Under the pieces are notes generated by a model that saw nothing but the letters and a program-made list of their open reading frames with translations, ran no database searches and was not told where the DNA came from. The translations under genes were made by a program, and so were the position numbers. Shown here one piece after another: positions 6,373 to 11,519 of a DNA stretch of 11,519 nt (within the stretch, counting starts at the first letter, position 1; every line of letters begins with the position of its first letter). The DNA comes from Roseburia sp. CAG:10041_57 (GTDB taxonomy: Bacteria > Bacillota > Clostridia > Lachnospirales > Lachnospiraceae), in contig MNTL01000011.1 of NCBI GenBank assembly GCA_001916965.1, positions 1 to 11,519 on the forward strand, read 5' to 3'.

Positions 6373-7872
6373 ATGAAATGTCCAAAGTGTGGAAATGAGT
6401 TAGAAGAGGGCAAACTGCTGTGTGAGCAGTGTGGGGAAGAGATCAAAATTGTGCCGGATTTTGATATTGAATTAGAGGCACAGATGGATGAAACTATTAG
6501 CAATATAGTAGAAAACATATCTGTAGATGAGAACAGTCAGCAGGATGCAGAAGCGGATGAACCTCAGAAGACAGAAGCTGATGAGCAGGAAGATGCAGAT
6601 GATTTAAAAGAAAGTCTCAGAGATTATTATCCGGAGCACGGTTTTGTACATATTGGTAAAAAAGCGATCATTGCAGTTTTTTCAACACTTGCAATTGTGA
6701 TAGTAGTTGCCGCCTGTTGGATTCTGTTTCAGAATTCCAGAGATAATTCTTTTGATTATCAGTACAACCGTGCAATTGAATGCGCAGCAGATAATCACTA
6801 TGATGAAGCGATTGCTTATCTGGAGAGAGCAATTGCACTGGATTCAAATGCAACAGACGCAAGATTCCTTCTGGCTAAATATTACGATAAAAATGGTCAG
6901 CAGCAAAGTGCGATACTTGTATTGCAGGAGCTGATTGGTCTGAATGTAGATAACGTAGAAGAAATATATGATTATCTTTTATCCATTTATCAGAACCGAC
7001 AGGATTATGCAAAGATGGGAGAATTGCTGAAAGAATGTGAAAGCGATACGATTCTTGCAAAATACAATGAATATGCAGCATTGCCACCAGAATTCAATAA
7101 AGAGGGTGGAGTCTATAATGAATTGATCTCTATTACCATGCAGGGTAATACGGATGGATTTATCTATTATACAATGGATGGCTCTACACCAACAACTAAT
7201 TCTCTGGTGTATGAGTTCCCGATTCCTTTGGAATCAGGAGATTATACTATTCGGGCGTTTTTTGTCAATATGCATGGAGTTGCCAGTGAAGTAATAACGA
7301 AGACTTATTATATAAGTCTTTCAGCACCGGAGGAACCGGTTGTAAATCTGGATAGCGGAACGTTTCATGAACCTCAGTTTATTGAAATATATCACAATGA
7401 TGATACGAAAATATTTTATACACTGGACGGGTCAGTTCCTACATCCAAGAGTAACCGGTATACAGAGCCCATAGAAATGCCCTATGGAGTAAGCAATTTT
7501 TCCATTGTAGCAATCAATGATGATGGGTTGGCAAGTCCTATTGTGAAAAGAACATATCAGATGTACATACAGGCTAATTTTACACCGGAGCTTGCAATAC
7601 AGGTATTAGTCAATAATCTGTGGGCGAAAGGTGAGCTGGCTGATACTGAGGGGCATGTGTCCAACAGACTTGGAGTCAATCAGTACAGGGTAGAGACAGC
7701 GGTGAAGCTTGCGGATGAATTTTATTACATAGTCTATGAAGAATATGTGGACACCATGGGACAGGTACATGATACGAATAATTTATATGCAATAAATGCC
7801 AATACGGCAGATTTGTACAAGGCATGGAAGATCGGTGAAGGAAAATATAATCTTCGCTCATTGGATGAGTAG
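6373..7872 (+). CDS. Zinc-ribbon/TM/TPR protein with two chitobiase-like modules
   Basis: A 499-aa protein of unknown role. The start follows AAGGAG at 6357-6362 with a rather long 10-base spacer, 34 bases after fhs, with no terminator between, so it may be cotranscribed with fhs. Residues 3-20 form a four-cysteine zinc ribbon (Cys3, 6, 17, 20). An acidic linker leads to one membrane helix at about 98-119. Residues 128-220 look like TPR helices, with NHYDEAIAYLERAIALD at 141-157 the clearest unit. Two related beta modules follow at about 243-314 and 324-398; each carries a Y-T-x-D-G-S-x-P-T motif (YTMDGSTPT at 266-274, YTLDGSVPT at 349-357) typical of the chitobiase/hexosaminidase C-terminal fold. 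The last about 100 residues contain a separate unrecognised domain rich in tyrosine. With no cleavable signal peptide, the likely topology is zinc ribbon inside and TPR plus beta modules outside. No catalytic domain is visible, so wall binding or scaffolding is only a guess. Confidence 0.88.
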   Translation: MKCPKCGNELEEGKLLCEQCGEEIKIVPDFDIELEAQMDETISNIVENISVDENSQQDAEADEPQKTEADEQEDADDLKESLRDYYPEHGFVHIGKKAIIAVFSTLAIVIVVAACWILFQNSRDNSFDYQYNRAIECAADNHYDEAIAYLERAIALDSNATDARFLLAKYYDKNGQQQSAILVLQELIGLNVDNVEEIYDYLLSIYQNRQDYAKMGELLKECESDTILAKYNEYAALPPEFNKEGGVYNELISITMQGNTDGFIYYTMDGSTPTTNSLVYEFPIPLESGDYTIRAFFVNMHGVASEVITKTYYISLSAPEEPVVNLDSGTFHEPQFIEIYHNDDTKIFYTLDGSVPTSKSNRYTEPIEMPYGVSNFSIVAINDDGLASPIVKRTYQMYIQANFTPELAIQVLVNNLWAKGELADTEGHVSNRLGVNQYRVETAVKLADEFYYIVYEEYVDTMGQVHDTNNLYAINANTADLYKAWKIGEGKYNLRSLDE

Positions 7873-7891
7873 TAATAATTATAAAAAATAG

Positions 7892-7920
7892 TTGAAAAAA
7901 TATGCATGTTCTTATACAAT
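7892..7920 (+). promoter_or_regulatory. Sigma-A type promoter for nfnAB
   Basis: TTGAAA (7892-7897) and TACAAT (7915-7920) each differ from consensus at one or two positions and are separated by exactly 17 bases. Transcription would begin near 7926, about 30 bases before the nfnA start. The 12-mer ATGTTCTTATAC (7906-7917) that enters the -10 also occurs in the fhs control region at 4584-4595. Confidence 0.75.
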
Positions 7921-7957
7921 AAATAAGATATGTGAAAAAAATAACAGGAGGAAGGAT

Positions 7958-8845
7958 ATGTATCAGATATTAGAAGCAAAAGAGTTGACCACCAATATTT
8001 ATCTGATGGTTGTAGAAGCACCTCGTGTGGCACGCAATTGCCAGCCGGGACAGTTTGTCATTGTAAGAATGGATAAGGATGGAGAAAGGATTCCTTTGAC
8101 AATCTGCGATTATGACAGACAGAAAGGAACAATTACTATTGTTTTCCAGACGGTAGGTGCAGAGACTACTAGAATGTCATCTTTAAAAGCAGGAGATGCA
8201 TTCCATGATTTCGTAGGACCTCTTGGTTGCCCTTCTGAGCTTGTTTCAGAAGAGATAGATGCACTGATAAAAAAGAACATTCTGTTCGTTGCAGGTGGTG
8301 TTGGTACTGCTCCTGTATATCCTCAGGTAAAGTGGCTTCATGAGAATGGTGTGGCAGCAGATGTTATAGTAGGAGCCAAGAATCATGATCTTCTGATTCT
8401 TGAAGACGAGATGAAAGCTGTTGCAGGTAATCTGTACGTAACTACAGATGATGGTTCTTATGGTAGAAAAGGTATGGTAACACAGACTATTCAGGATCTG
8501 GTATCGGAAGGCAAAAAGTACGATGTATGTATTGCCATCGGACCTATGATTATGATGAAATTTGTCTGTAAGCTTACCAAGGAATTGAATATTCCTACAA
8601 TTGTCAGTCTTAATCCTATTATGGTGGATGGAACAGGTATGTGTGGTGCCTGTCGTGTAACAGTAGGAGATAAGGTGAAATTCGCATGTGTAGACGGACC
8701 GGAATTTGATGGACATCTTGTCAACTTTGATGAAGCTATGAAACGTCAGCAGATATATAAGACTGCTGAAGGAAGAGCAATGTTAAAGTTACAGGAAGGC
8801 GACACACATCATGGCGGATGTGGACACTGTGGAGGAGATAAATAA
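7958..8845 (+). CDS. nfnA: NfnA-type flavin/[2Fe-2S] subunit (NADH side)
   Basis: This is the small subunit of an NADH-dependent ferredoxin:NADP+ oxidoreductase, also annotated as sulfide/dihydroorotate dehydrogenase-like electron transfer protein. In characterised NfnAB it binds FAD, takes or gives electrons to NAD(H) and relays them through a [2Fe-2S] centre. AGGAGG at 7946-7951, six bases before the ATG, fixes the start and gives 295 aa; a longer frame from a TTG at 7892 would start in the -35 box. RIPLTICDYD at 44-53 fits the FAD-binding strand, and GGVGTAPVYP at 113-122 the nucleotide-binding loop. Asp224, Cys229, Cys232 and Cys244 match the unusual one-Asp, three-Cys [2Fe-2S] set described for NfnA. 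The tail HHGGCGHCGG at 284-293 adds a CxxC with two histidines and may bind another metal. The stop overlaps the nfnB start by one base (TAATG), so the two are translationally coupled. A PyrK-like role is less likely because no pyrD is present. Confidence 0.87.
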   Translation: MYQILEAKELTTNIYLMVVEAPRVARNCQPGQFVIVRMDKDGERIPLTICDYDRQKGTITIVFQTVGAETTRMSSLKAGDAFHDFVGPLGCPSELVSEEIDALIKKNILFVAGGVGTAPVYPQVKWLHENGVAADVIVGAKNHDLLILEDEMKAVAGNLYVTTDDGSYGRKGMVTQTIQDLVSEGKKYDVCIAIGPMIMMKFVCKLTKELNIPTIVSLNPIMVDGTGMCGACRVTVGDKVKFACVDGPEFDGHLVNFDEAMKRQQIYKTAEGRAMLKLQEGDTHHGGCGHCGGDK

Positions 8846-10230
8846 TGGATGTATTAAAGAAAGTCCCTGTTCGTGAACAGGAAGCACAAGTCAGAGCAAA
8901 GAATTTTGACGAAGTATGTCTTGGATATAATATGGAAGAAGCAAAATGTGAAGCAGAGCGTTGTATTAATTGTAAGAATGCTCAGTGTATGAAGGGTTGC
9001 CCTGTTGCAATCAATATTCCGGGCTTCATTGAGCAGGTAAAGCTTGGTAATATCGAAGAAGCTTATAAGATCATCAGCGAATCTTCAGCACTTCCAGCTG
9101 TCTGTGGACGTGTATGTCCTCAGGAGAGCCAGTGTGAAGGCAAGTGTATCAGAGGTATCAAGGGCGAAGCGATTTCTATCGGTAAGTTAGAGCGTTTTGT
9201 TGCAGACTGGGCAAGAGAAAATGGCATGAAACCTGCTCCGGCAAAAGAGAAGCTTGGTAAAAAGGTTGCTGTAATCGGTTCAGGTCCTGCAGGTCTTACC
9301 TGTGCAGGTGACTTGGCTAAGCTTGGATATGATGTAACAATTTTTGAAGCATTACATGAAGCCGGCGGCGTATTGGTATATGGTATTCCTGAATTCAGAT
9401 TACCGAAAGAAGCAGTTGTTGCTAAAGAAATTGCAAACGTAGAATCTCTTGGTGTAAAGATTGAGAAAAATGTAATCGTAGGTAAGTCAGTTACAATAGA
9501 TGAACTGATGGATGAAGAAGGCTTTGATGCGGTATTTATCGGATCAGGAGCAGGACTTCCTAAATTTATGGGAATCCCGGGCGAAAATGCCAATGGTGTC
9601 TTCTCAGCAAATGAGTACCTGACAAGAAGCAACCTGATGAAAGCATTCAATGAAGATTCCAATACACCTATTATGCGTGGCAAGAAGGTAGCTGTCGTTG
9701 GTGGTGGTAACGTTGCAATGGATGCTGCAAGAACAGCACTGAGACTTGGCGCAGAGGTTCATATTGTATATAGAAGAAGTGAAGAAGAACTTCCTGCCAG
9801 AGTGGAAGAAGTACATCATGCAAAAGAAGAAGGGATTATTTTTGACCTTCTGACTAACCCTGTAGAGATTCTGGAAGATGAGAATAACTGGGTAAAAGGC
9901 ATGAGATGTGTGAAGATGGAGCTTGGTGAGCCGGATGCATCAGGAAGAAGAAGACCTGTAGAAGTTCCAGGCAGCGAGTTTGATATGGAATTAGATACAG
10001 TTATCATGTCTTTGGGTACATCACCTAATCCATTAATCTCTTCTACTACAAAGGGACTGGAAACAAATAAGTGGAAGTGTATCGTAGCTGATGAAGAACA
10101 TGGAAAGACGACAAAGGAAGGTGTATTTGCCGGTGGTGATGCTGTAACAGGCGCAGCTACAGTGATTCTTGCAATGGGTGCAGGTAAGGCAGCAGCAAAG
10201 GGAATTCACGAGTATCTTTCCAATAAATAA
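8845..10230 (+). CDS. nfnB: NfnB-type bifurcating FAD/[4Fe-4S] subunit (GltD-like)
   Basis: The large subunit of the Nfn complex, 461 aa, from the glutamate synthase small-chain family and often auto-named gltA or NADPH-dependent glutamate synthase. With NfnA it couples reduction of NADP+ to NADH and reduced ferredoxin by flavin-based bifurcation in the cytosol. N-terminal cysteines at 35, 40, 43, 48 and 52, with a second group at 87, 91, 97 and 101, supply ligands for two [4Fe-4S] clusters. VAVIGSGPAG at 141-150 is the FAD-binding loop. VAVVGGGNVAMDAAR at 282-296 is the second Rossmann loop for NADPH, followed by YRR (309-311), which fits phosphate recognition of NADP. GVFAGGDAVTGAATV at 426-440 closes the flavin site. 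True glutamate synthase is unlikely because no large GltB chain is adjacent and the partner is NfnA. It starts within the nfnA stop codon without a strong separate ribosome site. Confidence 0.9.
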   Translation: MDVLKKVPVREQEAQVRAKNFDEVCLGYNMEEAKCEAERCINCKNAQCMKGCPVAINIPGFIEQVKLGNIEEAYKIISESSALPAVCGRVCPQESQCEGKCIRGIKGEAISIGKLERFVADWARENGMKPAPAKEKLGKKVAVIGSGPAGLTCAGDLAKLGYDVTIFEALHEAGGVLVYGIPEFRLPKEAVVAKEIANVESLGVKIEKNVIVGKSVTIDELMDEEGFDAVFIGSGAGLPKFMGIPGENANGVFSANEYLTRSNLMKAFNEDSNTPIMRGKKVAVVGGGNVAMDAARTALRLGAEVHIVYRRSEEELPARVEEVHHAKEEGIIFDLLTNPVEILEDENNWVKGMRCVKMELGEPDASGRRRPVEVPGSEFDMELDTVIMSLGTSPNPLISSTTKGLETNKWKCIVADEEHGKTTKEGVFAGGDAVTGAATVILAMGAGKAAAKGIHEYLSNK

Positions 10231-10259
10231 AAATATGGCTGACGGAGGATAAGACATAT

Positions 10260-10919
10260 ATGCCGTGGTGTCCGAAATGTAAGTGTGAATACAAAGAAGG
10301 AATAACAGAGTGTGCAGATTGTAAGGTTCCGCTTGTGGATGAATTCCCGGTGGATGAGCCTGTAGAGGAAGCGATATATCAATATGAAGCAGTGTCTGAG
10401 GAAGAGACAGAAGAACAGACACAACAGCAAAAGCAACCGTCAGCTGGTGTATATCAGGATAAAAAGGCAAAGGCAGAGGATTTTAAAAGCTCTGCCTATA
10501 CCCTTCTTATTGTGGGAATACTGGGCATAGCTGCACTGGTACTGATAGAAATAGGAGTGCTCCCTATTCATTTGGCAGCACCGGGTAAATATATTACTTA
10601 TGGTGTTATGGGAGGGCTGTTTCTTATTTTTATCATTATGGGAATTTCGTCATTTCGTTCTTCCAGAAAATATGCCGGTGAGGCAGAGGCAGAGGATGAA
10701 CTGACACAGTCTATTAAAGACTGGGCATTGCAGAACCTCACCAAGGAATACATCATTGGACAGGCTAATAAGAGTACAGAAGAGCTTCCACAGGAAATGC
10801 AGTATTTTAATAACTATGCAGTGATCAAAGAAGGAATTACCGCACAGTTTGGAGAACTGGATGCCGTATATCTGGATGCACTGTGCGAAGAAATATACGG
10901 GTTGATTTTTGATGCGTGA
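10260..10919 (+). CDS. Zinc-ribbon protein with two membrane helices, unknown role
   Basis: A 219-aa protein I cannot assign. GGAGG at 10244-10248 lies 11 bases before the ATG, a long spacing; no better start exists. Residues 4-21 form a short zinc ribbon (Cys4, 7, 18, 21, with an extra Cys9). An acidic, glutamine-rich linker runs to about 75. Two hydrophobic helices at about 79-101 and 111-131 are joined by a short loop, so the N and C ends should lie on the same side, probably the cytosol. Residues 140-219 are predicted-looking helical and acidic. It has the same zinc-ribbon-plus-membrane design as the protein at 6373-7872, but no sequence similarity beyond the cysteine motif is visible. 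It follows nfnB by 29 bases with no terminator, and its stop overlaps the GTG of rlmH, so it is probably part of the nfn transcript. Confidence 0.85.
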   Translation: MPWCPKCKCEYKEGITECADCKVPLVDEFPVDEPVEEAIYQYEAVSEEETEEQTQQQKQPSAGVYQDKKAKAEDFKSSAYTLLIVGILGIAALVLIEIGVLPIHLAAPGKYITYGVMGGLFLIFIIMGISSFRSSRKYAGEAEAEDELTQSIKDWALQNLTKEYIIGQANKSTEELPQEMQYFNNYAVIKEGITAQFGELDAVYLDALCEEIYGLIFDA

Positions 10920-11458
10920 GCTTAACAGCCTGTAGAGAGACAGAATGGAAAGGTACGGGGATTACGATTAACATTTCGCTGGTGACAGTAGGTAAAGTAA
11001 AGGAAAAGTATTATCGGGATGCAATTGCAGAATATGCAAAACGGTTATCACGATATTGTAAATTGGAAATCATAGAAGTTGCGGATGAGAAAACGCCGGA
11101 TAAAGCTTCTGAGACGGAAGAGGATCAGATCAAGCAGAAAGAAGCAGAGAGAATACTAAAGAATATTCGGGATGATGCTTACTGCATTGCGTTGGCAATT
11201 GAAGGTAAGAAGACTGATTCTGTTTCCATGGCAAAGCATCTGGAACAGCTTGCCTTGAGTGGTAAGAGCAATATTGTGTTTGTTATCGGAGGTTCGCTGG
11301 GACTGCATCAAAGTGTATTACGCAGGGCTGATGAGAAGTTGAGCTTTTCAGATATGACATTTCCACATCAGCTGATGAGAGTGATCTTACTGGAACAGAT
11401 TTACCGTTGTTACCGAATTATAAATGAAAAACCTAATCCCCCAGCTATGCTGGGGTGA
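10916..11458 (+). CDS. rlmH: RlmH 23S rRNA methyltransferase with replaced C-terminus
   Basis: RlmH methylates N3 of pseudouridine 1915 in helix 69 of 23S rRNA using S-adenosylmethionine. The SPOUT fold is clear: FVIGGSLGL at 122-130 forms the cofactor knot, and SFSDMTFPHQLMR at 143-155 is the family signature. The GTG at 10916 overlaps the upstream stop (GTGA) and gives 180 aa, 17 more at the N-terminus than homologues. Homology instead suggests a start near the ATT at 10967 (family-like INISLVTVGK), with GGGG six bases upstream; no ATG, GTG or TTG is suitably placed. The C-terminus is abnormal: after NEKP (170-173), where homologues read PYHK or PYHR and stop, this frame reads NPPAMLG into a GC hairpin. 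The lost Tyr and His are conserved in the active-site region, so activity is doubtful. I infer the 3' end was cut by a mobile element. Confidence 0.85.
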   Translation: MSLTACRETEWKGTGITINISLVTVGKVKEKYYRDAIAEYAKRLSRYCKLEIIEVADEKTPDKASETEEDQIKQKEAERILKNIRDDAYCIALAIEGKKTDSVSMAKHLEQLALSGKSNIVFVIGGSLGLHQSVLRRADEKLSFSDMTFPHQLMRVILLEQIYRCYRIINEKPNPPAMLG

Positions 11459-11519
11459 ATGGAGTAAGCAGTAGCGTGTAGGATAACAATAAAAAGCCTC
11501 CTGTGTTACAATGAGAAAG
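11433..11519. mobile_element. Probable end of an IS200/IS605-like element (partial)
   Basis: The junction lies near 11433, where the rlmH coding match stops. A perfect 7-bp hairpin, CCCCAGC/GCTGGGG with loop TAT (11439-11455), follows within a few bases and is not followed by T residues, so it is not a terminator. Terminal or subterminal hairpins of this kind mark IS200/IS605 ends. Downstream is GCCTCCT at about 11496-11502, complementary to a Shine-Dalgarno sequence, then TACAAT (11507-11512) preceded by TG, a possible extended -10. In IS200 a leader hairpin hides the transposase ribosome site, and this sequence would suit that. No transposase is inside the window, so the family and orientation are inferred. 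Confidence 0.5.

Noticed and set aside
7892..7957. 22-residue extension of NfnA from 7892
   Set aside because: The TTG is the -35 box of a good promoter; AGGAGG at 7946-7951 fixes the start at 7958.
8845..10230. Glutamate synthase small chain (GltD) reading of the second nfn gene
   Set aside because: No large GltB chain is adjacent, and the translationally coupled partner is an NfnA-type subunit.
11439..11455. Hairpin at the end of rlmH as an ordinary terminator
   Set aside because: The stem overlaps the coding end and no T tract follows it.

Overview
The window looks like chromosomal DNA from a low-GC Firmicute, most likely a Lachnospiraceae-type Clostridium (inference). The reasons are the 23S rRNA 3' end, AT-rich codon use, strong AGGAGG ribosome binding sites, a tepA-ftsK/spoIIIE gene pair, a clostridial formate-tetrahydrofolate ligase and an NfnAB-type flavin complex. 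I cannot name the genus from sequence alone. Every gene I can support lies on the + strand.

Layout. 1-63 is the 3' tail of a 23S rRNA. 64-242 is a spacer with two hairpins and no recognisable 5S rRNA. tRNA-Glu(UUC) and tRNA-Val(UAC) follow, then a strong terminator (404-436). A monocistronic gene of unknown function (596-919) has its own extended -10 promoter and terminator. Next come a TepA/ClpP-like serine protease (996-1700) and a full-length FtsK/SpoIIIE DNA translocase (1844-4564) with a good promoter of its own. A formate-tetrahydrofolate ligase (4668-6338) is followed closely by an unusual membrane protein made of a zinc ribbon, one membrane helix, TPR-like helices and two chitobiase-C-terminal-like beta modules (6373-7872). 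A second well-formed promoter (7892-7920) drives nfnA-nfnB (7958-10230), a second zinc-ribbon membrane protein (10260-10919) and rlmH (10916-11458).

How the genes fit together. The set is mostly core: translation (rRNA, tRNAs, RlmH), chromosome segregation (FtsK), membrane or protein quality control (TepA), one-carbon metabolism (Fhs) and electron bifurcation between NADH, ferredoxin and NADPH (NfnAB). Fhs and NfnAB are metabolically adjacent, because folate-bound C1 units are oxidised or reduced with pyridine nucleotide. The two zinc-ribbon membrane proteins have no assigned role.

The main anomaly is at the right edge. The conserved C-terminal PYH(K/R) motif of RlmH is missing. The reading frame instead runs into a perfect 7-bp GC hairpin and sequence that resembles the end of an IS200/IS605-type element, which continues past the window. 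I found no CRISPR array, defence system or clearly new system. The most novel leads are the zinc-ribbon/TPR/chitobiase-like protein, the altered rlmH end, and an inverted repeat plus shared 12-mer in the fhs and nfnAB control regions.
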